Below are positions 21,993 to 34,219 of a DNA stretch of 64,000 bases, one piece after another; position 1 is the first letter of the stretch, and every line of letters begins with the position of its first letter. A model generated the notes under the pieces. It was not told the DNA's origin, ran no database searches, and saw nothing but the letters and a program-made list of their open reading frames with translations. The DNA is from Osmia lignaria lignaria (Eukaryota > Arthropoda > Insecta > Hymenoptera > Megachilidae). The translations under genes were made by a program, and so were the position numbers. The DNA lies in the NCBI RefSeq assembly GCF_051020975.1, contig NC_135033.1, positions 9,947,501 to 10,011,500 of the forward strand, given 5' to 3'.

Positions 21993-24952
21993 CTATAAAT
22001 TGTTCAATTTCATTTTTTCTAACTCAATTATTACAGTATTTAAGTATTCTTCGACTTTCTGTAAGGATGTAGAAATTTTGTCATTGTCCCACTGTTGATC
22101 TTTAACTTTTTTTACGACACTTTGAAGAGATAGTTTTGCACTTCCTAATAGTGTTCTCCTTTTCTTATCCTCGCATTTGGAAGCACACTGCAAATACATT
22201 TCTGCTAATGTACAACATAATTGCAATATTTTTGTAGTTGATTCTTCCTTCTGAAACCATTTAAGATCTGAAACGGCAGCTCGATGCGCTTGTTGCAAAT
22301 ACTGCACCGCTTTTTCATCATCGGTATCTGCATTTTTAAGTGCGGTAAGGTTTCCGTACATTCTCCATACATCTGAATTATTATGTACGAAGGAACTAAT
22401 TCTTCCAAATAATTCTAAAACTTTGGGAAGCAATCTCTGCGCTGGGTTTCCCTCTGAATCATTTATATTATTTAGTATAGCATTGGTTAGTATATCAAGA
22501 ATTTGAACGTCTAAATGATGATTTTTGAGGTCCAAAATACGATGATAACATCGAATTACCTACAAAAATATTAAAAAATTGTTAACTTTTAATAGAAAAG
22601 GTTTAATTATTTTATTCTTAAAAGTAATATCTATTCTTACTTCTGAGAAATGTCCTAAATCAATGCTAACGATCATTAAATTATCCCAAATTTGCCAACG
22701 ATCGTAATTACACTTGATAGCATCTTGAAGAGATTTCCAAGCTTTTGGTTTATCACCAAGTTTTATATAAGCTTTTGCCAAGTTATTCCATGCCTCAAAT
22801 GTCTATAATTAATTTATAAAATTTTTTATTCTTGAATATTTGATATTGAATAAGTGTTTCTAAGGAACCATACACACCGTTTGTTCTAAAGCACAGTAAC
22901 GTTTATATGCTGTTACTGCTAATTTCCAATCTTCTGTTTCCAAAGCAGCAAAGCCAAGTCTTATCCAAACGTCCTCCTGAATATTATTTAATTCAACTGA
23001 TAATTTTAAATGTGGTATAGCTTCTTTATACTGGAAAATAAAACAATAGAATGCACTTATTTAAATGATTAAACAGTAGAATTTAATATATATACATGAT
23101 TTTACAATAATTATATACTAACATTTTTCTTTGTAAAATAGAAAAATCCCCAATGTTTTTGAGCTCGACTACTTCTTTCATTAGACAGCTTCCATGCTAT
23201 TTCATAAAAACTGGGATCTTGAGTTGTATCACCTAGTAAACACCATAACTTAGGTGTTGGCTTTTTGCATATTTCTTGGCGAATAATTTCTTCTGCCTAG
23301 AATTATTAACAAAGTGTGCATTTGTTCATTGCATATATATATATATATATATATAAATGTTTTATATAAATTAAGGAAATGTACTTTATGTTTCAATTCC
23401 AACAGATTATAACAAGTAACAACTTCTTCCCATAACTCTAGCTTCAAAAACACATCTAAAGCTCCTTTTACTAATCCAAGACTTAACATTAATTGTGCCC
23501 ACATCTGTTCCAAGTGCCAAATTGGTTTCACTCCACTTGCAAAAAACATATCTATCCTATTTGTAACGGAAACTTTTGAATTTTTCAATTCGTGTATCAA
23601 ATACTCCATTTGCATCATCGATCGTTCAATGGCTCTTTTATCAGTGAATTCTAATACACACCGATAATAAAGAGCAGCCATTTTTAAGGACCAATTCTTT
23701 GTACTATCTATTACTGCCTATAAAATAATCTTTTTCAGTAATTAATTTAAATATAATAAAGATAAACATACTCACGGTTAAATAAGGTTTCAATTCTTCA
23801 TCTGTTAATTTATCCTTTGGTTGTGATAGTTGCAACTGAGTACTATTAAAAACAAAATTTGTAATTAAATACACTTATTCTTATTAATGTTTTAATAAAA
23901 TATAAAATATATACTTACTATTTAGCTAATATTATTGCTTCTTCAATTGTTCCTAATTGTACATTTTTTATATTTTCTGCAAACTTAATATGTTCCAATC
24001 TGACATCATCATTTAATTCCAAAGATTTTGGTAAATCTTTACAATCTCTAGAAGGAAACTGATTATCTCCTGTATCTACTTTTAAAAATAGTTGAGCCTT
24101 GTCTTCTTGTTGATACTTTGTACGTTTACCCAATACACCTTCTAGCTTTAAATTTAATTTAGCTGCTTCTATAGCAAGTTCAAGATATTTTTCTGATTGT
24201 TGTATTCTTCTATAATAGAAATAGAACTGTGCAGCCTCAATATAAAACAAGGTTTTACAATAGACATGTTTCAATAATGGCAAATTATTAATCTGAATAA
24301 TTAACTCTTCTGCCTCCTCATATAGTACACCAGAATTTTCATTTAATATAAATTGATGCAAAAGTTTCACTCTCAACAGCCACCAAATACAGCTTTTATG
24401 AGTATTTTGTAACAATTTATTAGAGAATATTATCTTAGAAAAATAAAGGAGTTCTGGCATTTTAACATTTGCATTGCATTCATCATGCAAAGATAAATCT
24501 TTAAGTACATCCTTTCTTTTAACTTTTAACCATTCAATGTCCCCAGTTACTTGAGGGCCTGTCCAATTGCATTGAACAAAGTATAATAATGAAGCTACTC
24601 CAATGCTTAGCCATAAATTATGCGTGTCTTCTTTCTTTATACTCTCATTCACTATTTTATCAAAATTATCAGTATCAGATAATATTGTACACAGTCTTGA
24701 AGGTAATTCATCATTAATAACATGTTCATATTGTCCATTTAATATGCTTTTTATGTAGTGTGATATTTCAACAGCTGAAACAGAGAAAGTAAAGTGACTT
24801 AATTAATATACATAAATGATAAAATATAACCTAATTTCATACATAAATGGCATATTCTTAATTTTATATTTACTTTCATCTTCAATAACATTTGTTAGTA
24901 AAGAAATTGCAATCTCGTCATCTGTCATTTTCTTTTTATTTGAAATATCCAT
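21993..24952 (-). CDS. TTC27: TTC27, tetratricopeptide repeat protein 27
   Basis: TPR protein conserved across animals and fungi; its exact molecular role is poorly defined. Minus-strand exons: 24952-24874, 24774-23919, 23842-23776, 23717-23385, 23296-23123, 23030-22878, 22802-22641 and 22559-21993; phases agree and the product is 796 residues (human 843). Family features include LYFVQCNWTGPQ, LGKRTKYQQEDKAQL, LELNDD, LELWEEVVTCYNLL, then TPR helices in the C-terminal half such as AWNNLAKAYIKLGDKPKAW and KCNYDRWQIWDNLMIVS. The start ATG follows closely after an E-box. An (AT)n tract at 23333-23355 lies in intron 4. Confidence 0.95.
23333..23355. repeat. (AT)n microsatellite in TTC27 intron
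   Basis: Uninterrupted AT dinucleotide tract of about 23 nt inside a TTC27 intron. It is a simple repeat likely to be polymorphic in length. Confidence 0.8.
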
Positions 24953-24975
24953 AGCTCTTATCTGTCGCTTCAAAA

Positions 24976-24981
24976 CACGTG
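24976..24981. promoter_or_regulatory. E-box CACGTG upstream of TTC27
   Basis: An exact CACGTG lies 24 nt upstream of the TTC27 start codon. Myc/Max or other bHLH factors could use it; chance occurrence is possible. Confidence 0.3.
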
Positions 24982-25057
24982 CACAGACGTCAATATTAGT
25001 CCCACACTAAAATAATTCGTGTTAATGGCTGCTTGGAGTGTGGAAACGGGAATACTG

Positions 25058-25298
25058 ACGCCATCTATCGAGAACTTGCGGAAACTAGTCGGCAACATTA
25101 CCGACCCCGACCTTTCGGAAAGTCGATCGGTAAGTTGTCGAGTAGCTTGAGCCATTTTCGTATAGATGGCGCTATGGTCGAATTTTTAAAAATTTAATCT
25201 ATGGCGGTCTTTTTAAAATAAAAGTTCGTCAAACAATTATTTGAATAATTTATCGATTTTGTGTTGATTTTGACTGATTTCTAAAAAAATAGAATCAA
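25058..25298. repeat. Promoter-proximal inverted-repeat family, copy B
   Basis: The left side starts CGCCATCTAT at 25059. The right half, from about 25130, matches the right arm of the 48.6-49.0 kb copy for about 170 nt: GTCGAGTAG, TATAGATGGCG, TCGAATTT, TATGGCGGTCTTTTTAAAAT, CAAACAATTATTT and a TGATTTCTAAAAA end. The left arm is truncated and diverged. The 13-mer ATAGATGGCGCTA (25162-25174) also occurs inverted in copy A. The copy begins about 105 nt upstream of the TTC27 start. Confidence 0.7.
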
Positions 25299-26553
25299 AG
25301 GGAGTCAAAATTGTGTCTTTTTATTTACCAGTGCGAGGTGTGGTAAAAATGGAACAAGTACAAAGGATTTATTTTGTACTTATCTTTAATATATTTAGGA
25401 GAAAAGAAAGGAAACAAAGTTTAACATACACATCTTATTAACTCAAGAATGATTGCACAAACTAATCGTTTATCCTTATATGTAATTAGAATTATACTAT
25501 CACATATGCAAATAAATCAAACATACATATATGTAATTATTCCTTACAACTGATTAAGTACATAATACATAGTTAAAAATACATATAATATGTATAGTAA
25601 TAGATATATTACAATTAACAAGCAAATATATGAGATATATATGCTTGTAATACTTAAAAATAATAGGGATAATTTTACTTTTAGTGTAGCTTATTCTTTA
25701 ATACTGAAAGCTTCTAAAAAAAGAAAACATTAAATATAATATATAATTAATCAGGTAAATTTTTCACTTTTGAATAAATATTTATCGTATTCTTAAATAA
25801 ATTAGTACGCAAGTTGAACAGATGAACAAAACCAATAATATTGGCATAAAACATACTTTAAAAATGAAAACCCATTGTCGCACGCGCGCATTTGTAAGCT
25901 ATAAAAATCTACGTGGAGAAGGACATGCGGCGGCAGCAGCAGGTAGTATAAATATAACTTAAATGTTTAGCTTCATATCAGTCTTCTCCACACAGCTCCA
26001 GAGACAATACCCAACTAAAGGTAAATACATATAATTCGAACTCTCTGATGAAGAAAAAAATACAACAGATCAAAACCAAGTGGATCAAAAAAATTAAAAA
26101 AAGACCAACAAGAAAATATAGTAAAAATTTTGATTAAATTATGGATTTTACTGGAACTGATATGGACACCGACAACAACACTGCGGTAGATACATCGATC
26201 GTCATTATGATAAGTTTTCGCTTAATACGTGTATTGGTGTGCCTGTTGTTAAGTATTTTTATAAATCGTGACATGCATTGTTGCGTCGCCCGAAAATGCA
26301 TGATGCGTATAATTATTTTAAGAATAAAACATTATATGCTTATCGTATTATACTTATGGTGAGTTACATACTGATATGAAAAAGGTTGTTTTATCAGACT
26401 GATAAATATCAGTATGGTAAGGGTGGTACTGTGTTAGGTTCGAATGCTGAGGGTAATGGAAATGTTTCAGCTGATCTTACCATACCCGTTAGCGACTTTC
26501 AAAGAACGATGATAAAAATTGATTGTTTAGTTTTTACAATGCGTAGAAACTTT

Positions 26554-29500
26554 TTAGAAATTTAAATCGTTCTCATTGTTCTTATCGTTCGATTCCTTTT
26601 TTGCAGCTATCAAATTTTCCCATTGCGCGATGAGGGTGCTTCGGCGTCGTGGATTAGGCTAATGAATTATTGAATATACATATCAGTTAAAACATTTTAA
26701 CGTATGAGAAATACGTATTTGACACGTTATAAAAATAAATATTTGTATACCTTGTGCTTTCCTTTAGCTTCCTTTTCTACTTCATCCTCATTTAAAGTGT
26801 TAGACGAGGTGCCACTTCTTAAAGAGCTCGAACCATCATATATGTCCGAATCATTGTCATTACCAATATCTAATAAATTTGGTTGAGATTTCGCCAGCAT
26901 CTGCGACCGCATTAATCTAAAAATACGTACACGTACTTTATGATTTTCTGAATAAACGAAGGTACTGTATATAAGCATCACCTCATAATTTACCTCAATG
27001 ATACATTAGATCCGATAACGCATAATTGTAAGAAAAATGATATTGTAAATATAATGTATTAATACTCCTAAAGTACAAAAAAAATCTAAAGACAACGATA
27101 CACTTATGTTTCTTTTCTTCCTGTAATGAATACCTCTACGGTATTTAACGCGTTAACAAAACAGATCGGTACCTGAGCTCATTTTCTCGCTCTTTCATTT
27201 CATGCAATTCTTTCTGAATTTTTTCTTCCACCGGAACGTATCCTTTCCTGACCGGCGGCTTCTTAGGTTCGTCGTCCGGTTCAAATTGAATTTCCAGACT
27301 CTTGTTGAAAGCTTTAATACTCAATGGATTCAGTGTGATAGTAGGTGTGGTAGGTGGTGTCAGTGTGTCGTTAACAGTGGATTTCGGTTTGTAAATTTTC
27401 CCTCGGGTAGCCAGAAACCTATGAAATTGGCACAAGTAAATATTGGATGCTTCTGATTTGAACGTGCCGAGTAGAATATCGATAGAATTAACGAGTAAAT
27501 GTATACCTATGCATCAACCCTTTTTGGCTGGGCGCTGTCGCGAAACGTAAAGGTGTCGGTGTTGTGCGACTGGATATCACTCCGTTCGTCATCTTTGGTG
27601 TTAAAGGTGGTGTCGATGGAGTTAAACTAACTGCTTCCAGAATTTGCGGGGTGGACGTTGTCCTCTTTAACTTTCCTGAAGTTAAAGCTTGCGGCATTCG
27701 TCGTACCTGTAACGCCCGAATTTGTTATCTATTATTTTCAGTTATTTTAAATAGAGCGTGCGAGAAAGCGTAACGCGTACTAAATAAAACAACCTTTGTA
27801 ACTTACGGTAGACTCTTCGCGAGCATAGATAGGAAAACTGCATTTTTAATCATTATTATCGGCGACAATAGCCGCGTCATGTACGAAAAAGACAGTTCTA
27901 CGGTAAACGGCATTACATACACTTTAACGTATCAGCAGATAAGATACGTCCATCAAAATCCAACAGTGTTACGAAAATAAATGTACGCATTTATGTATTG
28001 CAATTTCACTGCGATTATAAACATAATAATAAAATAGATTCGTTGTATTGCTAAAGCAATAACAAAATTTACTATAGTTTAACAACAGATTCGTTTTCTG
28101 TCCTTTGCTTTCAAACTATATTAAAGAAATATTTAAAAAGAAGAACTCTGCGTGAGATATCGCGATACTCGTTAGGAGAAGAAATATTTTAAAGACGAAA
28201 GATGAAAATTATTCCGGTCACGCGGCTAACAAGATTGAAATACTGTACGGATCGTGAATCATTAAATCGGTAACCGAGCGTATATAATCGTCCTTGTCGT
28301 TCACGGACATCTCCTATACGATGATCTGATGCATTTCGTCCCTATAAGGATACCATCAGCCGTATACTTTTTCTCTCTTTCATTCAACGACCTTGAGCAA
28401 GAATATACGTATGTACAGTATCGTGAAACTAAGGCTTTTCTTAGTTAAGGGAAGTGTAGGGGAAGGAAGAATCCATCACTCGCCTTATTTGTCCATATTC
28501 TTTATCTGTAAAGATAGGAGGTTCTATGTTAATGACGGCAAGTGGTGGGAAGCTCCTTCCTCTATACTTACTCATAATCGAGGTTTACGTTCAGGGGAAA
28601 TGTAGGCTTCTCGTAGTTAACGGAGAAGGTATCAGGAGGACTCTGGAAGAACTTAAAAGAACCTTAGCAAATACAGGATTCTCCCAAGATCAAAAGCATA
28701 TGATGGGAGGCTTTTCCCATCCCTTAACCAAGAGAAGCCCGCGTTGCACCTGAGTGTACGTCGCGGCGTACCTTGGAATCAACCGTCTCGTGGGATGTGG
28801 TTTTAATGCTGCCCACGTTCCTCAGCTCGTGCTCCCTCTCCGTGACCTCTTCGATCTCTTTCTGTATTCTGTCAGTCGCCTTCTTCAGCTGCTCCAACCT
28901 ATGCTCCGCCTGCGTATGCAACCAAATGGAATTCGATTAACCAGAAGAAATCCACATTTTCAGCCTGGATCCCTAGTTACGCTAATAACAGTGATTACAT
29001 CATATTCCTATGAAAAATTACCTTGCATCTTAGCAGATGCAAGGGTTCGTTCAACCGCACGTCGGATGATTGCGATTCGTGATGATCCTCGTAATTACAG
29101 AAGTCAGTGTTTCAAGTCGGATTAACGGCTACGCAATCTGACCCTCTGGACCTTCATTCTAATTTCAACGTGAACCGTGCGACCGGGTCTAAACGTCGCT
29201 TTCCGTACACCTTCGCGGTCGAGGGATTTTCAATGCGGTACTAGAGGGTCCCTGGATCCTTGGCGAGACTTGTCCGTAGGGAGAGATACAGAGAGAAAAA
29301 AAAAATAGAAACCACGAGACGAATCAAATTCCAGGCTACCTTTGCGTCCCGCTAACGGGAAGCAAATTCCAGAAAACTAGCCGAACAAAACCGCCGTGCG
29401 ATTAAACCTGTCACGGCGTTCGTGTTCACCGATTGCGATCCATCAAAACTTTTATCGCAACCAGGATAATTAGATTTTTTGATCGATAACGAACGTCTAT

Positions 29501-32485
29501 CATAAACGTGGCTTGTTTACATGATTTAAGATTATTCTTTAAGGGATCCATCTTAATTAATAATGGATATTTGAAAATCTTTGCATTATACAAGAAATCC
29601 AATGCATTGGCTAAGAACTATCTTAATTATTACTTCACTTTTCGGAAGAATAAATAAGATGCACACCTTCTATTGTATGTTTGTTGTTGACCGTTTAAAA
29701 CGAGAACCGAATGAGAAATTGTTTTTCCAACTTACCGAACGGGTAACACGAATCCGTGTCTTGTCGGACTTTGTTTCAACGAACAATCGAACTGTTAGTT
29801 TACGCTTTATCTACGCTGACCGTTCTTAATCTAGTTTTATCAATTGATATCGCAATCGATGACTGTTGTTTGATTTTCACTGACTGGTTGAAGAGAGACA
29901 TTAATAAAGAATATCACCCAATTGATATTTTTCATTTAACGCTTTGAAACGAGGAAACGTGTATGAAAATCAAGGTCAATTTTATTACCGATCGACAGAT
30001 GATCGCATGGCGAATTTCGTTTCAACGAGCCTCTCAGGTGACTCACTAGACAATAAATAACGATAAGATTCTGATTCGAAATATCTTCTTTTCTACAATT
30101 TAAGATAAATATTTTTTATTGACATTACTTCGCATTTTTACTGAATAAAATATTTCACCGATGTAATAGATTAAAAGTCCTAGTGTTGTTCATAAATTAG
30201 ACGTTAAGTAGAACAATTACTGTACTTTAACCGCGGTATTTCTTTCATCCATGAAATTCAGTTCGTTCCCCTGCGTTATACAGAAAAGGCGATTCGAACG
30301 TTTTTTTATCGGTTTAGCAAGAGTTCTCACGCGAAGAGAACGATCTCATTCAATGCAAATCGTAAGATGCGTTAGGCATGAATAATTAGAAGCGCAGTGA
30401 AACGGATCATCTCTATGACAATTACCTTAGAAACTTCGAACACGATTTCATCACAGTTTTACGGTATCATCGAATCATTTCACTTGTACCATTCCCATCG
30501 CGACGATTAAATGAATATTTATCAGAATATGTGTCCGAAAGAAAGAAACCGGTGGTTTTGTGGTTCACAGGTAGGAAACAAGTTCACTCAGGTGTTTCAC
30601 CCGCGCTTCCGCGTAGGAACCGAATATTACTGAAACGAGTTCTTGAAGGGTTTCCAGGTGAGCAGCTGTACTCGAGCAGTTAGGAATGCTGCTCATTGAA
30701 AACTGAACACCGACTAGTACGACTGCTTAACTGTAACTCGTGTCTGTTTCCTTTCTAAAAAAAAAAAAAAGAAACAAGAAAAATGGGAAGAGAAAAATGA
30801 GCCACGAGTCTTCTTTCGATAGAATCCCCCGTTTTTATCTGTATCGATGACCGACTTAAAATTCCTGTTCGATGATACACGCTCGATTTCAACGAAGGAT
30901 TATAAGTACAATCTTACAATCTTTAGTTTCAAAGATTCACCCGGTAAAAATGATCAAGATATGTAATTAATTGAATTAGGAATAACTGTTCTGAAGGGAT
31001 TGATCGAGATATTTTTTTATTATAAATATAATAAAACAATATTCGTCTGTAGATGAAACTAGCTTCTTTCAAAATTGGGAACCACTGCTGATTTGTTAAG
31101 AAAGAAATATACAGCTATACGCAGAAGTATTCGCACACTGTTTAAAACAGAATGCTTCGTTTAAAATTGGACCAAATGACTTGAGGTTTCTCGAGAATCT
31201 ATCCAAGTTAATTTGCTAAGATATGTAGTTTTGTCGTTTTAAAAAATTACAATTTATCAAAATCGGGAAAGAAATAGTAAAAGGCAATTTTTTAACTTTT
31301 TTATGTGAGTCAAGAAAGTTAAAAAATTGCCTTTTACTATTTCTTTCCCGATTTTGATAAATTGTAATTTTTTAAAACGACAAAAGCGTATATCTTATTG
31401 TTAGTAAATTAATTTGTATAACTTCTCAAAAAATCTCAAGTCATTTGGTCCAATTTTAAATGAGATATTTATTTTGAAGAGTGTATCCAAACTTTTTGAC
31501 GGTAGTGTATATGGGCCTGTTTCCTCAAACACTGTCATCGTCGTTAAGAAAACGGGAGCGCAACAGCTGTTTTAATTTCTTCTACCTTTATCATCGAAAC
31601 ATCTGTCGAACTGCTTTTAGAAACGGGACTAACCACGTTTACAGTCGACGACGACGACCCACATACCTTATATGTAATTAAATTAAACCAGCATCGAATG
31701 TAGCCGTGAAACGCAACTCTTCAAGTTGCAGCAATTAAGCCCGCGGAATTTAATAAATATTCAAACGGTACCAATTTGCGAGTACGGTGTGAAACACCTC
31801 AGGTCTTGCGTCCTATCACGAGCTACATAATTCGTCGCGTGTAAAAAATTGCTCTGTTACGTTATGTCGAGGAGCTGTACAATACCGGTTCTTTTCTCAA
31901 CGCGTACAAGTGCAATCACGAGGTTAACGATAAGTTTGCGTATGGATAAATTTTGTCCACAAACTGTAAACTTATCGCTACCGTTAATTAGCATTTTTCA
32001 TCTGAACCCTCCTTTTCCGGTATATGATCAAATTTCCATCAGACTCGATATTATTATTATCATCGTCACCGTTTTTCTGAAAATAAATGCTCTCATTCTA
32101 AACTAGCGTACAAACTGATTTGAATAGCCGTCCGACCAGTCGTTCGCGAACGACTGAATTCCCTGCATCTTTGAATTCTGTTTAGACAAATGATACGCGA
32201 CGTCTGTTCGAAGTTATCTTCTTAAAAATTCGTCAGAGAAATTACCAATTCTAATATCGTTTCTTCGTTTCATTAGCATCGAAAAGTACCGCTCTACCAA
32301 CCGATCAATTCAAACGGTACCTAACGTTAGACATAAATATTGAATACAGTGACACCTGAGCGTCGGTCAGGTGTTGCGCGCTTTAAAAAGGAAGTTAATT
32401 CATATGATATATATTGTTGATTGGAAATAATCGTTTTATAGTATATCAAAGACAATCCATCCAGGACACTTACCTCCATTTTCAT
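26554..32485 (-). CDS. MISP/AKAP2-like coiled-coil protein (tentative)
   Basis: I do not firmly recognise the family. Minus-strand exons: 32485-32474 (12 nt, MKME), 28909-28772, 27706-27507, 27418-27173, 26916-26751 and 26658-26554. All phases agree and the product is 288 residues. The first exon ends at an excellent GAG/GTAAGT donor and intron 1 is 3.6 kb. The motif IQKEIEEVTEREHELR (exon 2) recurs as IQKELHEMKERENELR (exon 4), each near the end of its exon. Between them is a Thr/Pro/Ser-rich linker (TPPTTPTITLNPLS). The C-terminal half has RLMRSQMLAKSQPNLLDIG and ends PNPRRRSTLIAQWENLIAAK. The paired ER-ELR motif and MRSQSQPNLL-like element recall the C-terminal region of MISP and AKAP2 actin/spindle proteins. 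This is a family guess from memory; the exon structure is well supported. Confidence 0.7.
31110..31515. mobile_element. Fold-back Tc1/mariner-like MITE
   Basis: A long inverted repeat. The inner arms 31229-31299 and 31315-31385 are perfect complements (71 bp) around a 15-nt loop. The similarity continues outward with small gaps, for example TTGGACCAAATGACTTGAG near 31167 against CTCAAGTCATTTGGTCCAA near 31435. The right end carries CCAAACTTTTTGACGGTAGT, which resembles Tc1/mariner terminal repeats. There is no transposase frame, so this would be a non-autonomous element. It lies in intron 1 of the MISP-like gene. Exact ends and target duplication were not resolved. Confidence 0.65.
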
Positions 32486-34219
32486 TGTTGTAACAGTGAA
32501 GATCTCGCACAGAGTACCGAACACCAGCGAAACCTTTTATTGGGCGCACCTTTTGATACGAGTTGTCGAACACGAAGCACGATTTCGATCTGTTTATCTG
32601 ATCGTGAACGCAAGCGGTTAACCTCTGTATCTATTATCATTCCGCGTAGTTACGTCACCGGTCGGAACTCTTTTCTTTCGCACCTGTTCGAAAAAGAACT
32701 GTTCCAAATTCGAATCACCGAAAAAAGTCGAGCACCATCCAGCCTCTTCCGACTGCTAACCAAACGAATCCGGTTTCGACGACGGACACGTCTCACAAGT
32801 ATGAAACTTTCCACTTCCTTCCGCGACTCGAAAGCTTCGTTGTGGCTTGATCGATTCCGATCTTACACCGGTAGATTTGCACGAACACGGGAGAACCTGA
32901 ATCGTGTTCGCAGCGACTCGTTTGGAATACGCCTAACCAGATTGGTCGAGCCTCGAGAAACCACGGCCAAGAGATGCCGGTACGTTATTGCGTGGCCCGT
33001 GAACGAGAGGCCGGTTTCGAAACAAATTCTCGAAATACAAGAAACACGTTCATTCTTCTTCGTTTATCAAGTCACGGAGTTACGATCGAGACGCGGTCGT
33101 AGTTCGCTCGGCGACTGCCATTTTACCTGCGTGACCTTGTTCCCCGGCCGTTCCTCGAACAAAAGTAACAGAGCCAACACGATGCATCGAACAGACGTTC
33201 CTGACTTTTGTCTTATCACGTGTGTAACATTCCTTTCGTACTTTGAACTTTAACCAAGATATTTAAGATTCTTAATTTGGTTACTGATCAAACTGGAAAC
33301 AATCGGCATGCATTATGCTGCATTTATTTTTAAGTTATATTGTCAATGTCATATTTCCAGGAACGACGACGGGGACAATTATACGCAGTTTAATTCTCAT
33401 TTGATTTTCTCATGACATTATATGTATCATTGTTAATTAAAATTTCTTTATATTTAATATATTGAAAGAAAATGTATATCTTGAAAAATGTTAAAGTTAA
33501 GAATACATTGTACCTTATTTAGTGTACAATTTATTTAAAATCTAATTTTGTATGAAAGGACAGTCACTTTTTTGTATATTAATATTTCGCATGCTTGTCC
33601 GTTGCTTTTAAATTGCGCGCATCTAATTTTAAATTCAATTTTACCGCATAAGTGTATCATTGCGCCATCTGCATGATATACTTTCAACATTTTTTAAATA
33701 CAAGGCAAATTCTCTACAATTATTGTAAAAATTTAAAAGAAAACACGATCGATTGTATATTTTACATGTCTAACACAATTAGATTATATTTAAAATGTTG
33801 TAATATTTTGTGTTATTCTTATAATTAATATCTTCATAAGCAGATTGTTTAGAAGCACTATTGTCATTGGTTGCTTCTCCATAATACTTTATTTCATAAT
33901 AAATAACCAGTAAGATGGTATTTCGAACCTTTTGTAAATATATTATTGTAAATAGAAAACTTAATCTCTAATTTTTACGATTTATTAGTATGTAATATCG
34001 ATAGTAATCATATACTCGTATTTTGTATCATCACACAATATTTTACATATGTAATAATTACTACAAGAAACTTTCTTCTTGTTATATTTTATTTTTGATT
34101 ACATAAGTATTATATATGAATTATTGTTTCTTTTATTTCATTAATTTTGTATTTGCAAACAATAATTCAATTTTATCACAACAGGTGATATTAATAAGAA
34201 AGAGGCTTGTACAGGCATA
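32486..34219. other. Intergenic: divergent MISP-like and CINP promoters
   Basis: The first kilobase (to about 33250) is noticeably less AT-rich than the rest of the window and is probably 5' UTR and promoter of the minus-strand MISP-like gene. A 279-codon plus-strand frame (32414-33253) runs through it but has Arg/Ser-rich, unconserved-looking content and overlaps the gene's first exon, so I do not call it. From 33300 on the sequence is AT-rich and leads into the CINP promoter with a DRE site at 33996-34003. Confidence 0.45.
33996..34003. promoter_or_regulatory. DRE palindrome TATCGATA upstream of CINP
   Basis: An exact TATCGATA lies 217 nt before the CINP start. In insects DREF binds this element and drives many replication and cell-cycle genes. 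CINP works in replication and the DNA-damage checkpoint, so the match of motif and gene is sensible. Binding is inferred. Confidence 0.45.

Larger units (their letters stand above)
24953..26553. other. Intergenic: TTC27 upstream region and 3' flank of MISP-like gene
   Basis: Contains an E-box (24976-24981) and repeat copy B (25058-25298), both listed separately. The rest is AT-rich and probably includes the long 3' UTR of the minus-strand MISP-like gene. Exon-like plus-strand signals occur at about 25904-26025: an Ala-rich open stretch ends at G/GTAGTA, and a CTCCACACAG acceptor follows. A 73-codon frame at 26141-26362 has one hydrophobic segment. A 10-bp inverted repeat lies at 26412-26421/26476-26485. 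None of these is strong enough to call a gene. Confidence 0.4.

Noticed and set aside
26141..26362. 73-codon plus-strand frame with one hydrophobic segment
   Set aside because: There is no family resemblance and no splice or promoter support. It falls in probable 3' UTR of the minus-strand gene; at most an unproven small ORF.
26412..26485. 10-bp inverted repeat with a 54-nt loop
   Set aside because: The stem is too short and the loop too long for a pre-miRNA; such repeats occur by chance.
32414..33253. 279-codon open frame on the plus strand
   Set aside because: It lies in the less AT-rich 5' region of the minus-strand MISP-like gene, overlaps that gene's first exon, and encodes an Arg/Ser-rich sequence with no domain or splice support. 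Long chance frames are expected in CG-richer patches.
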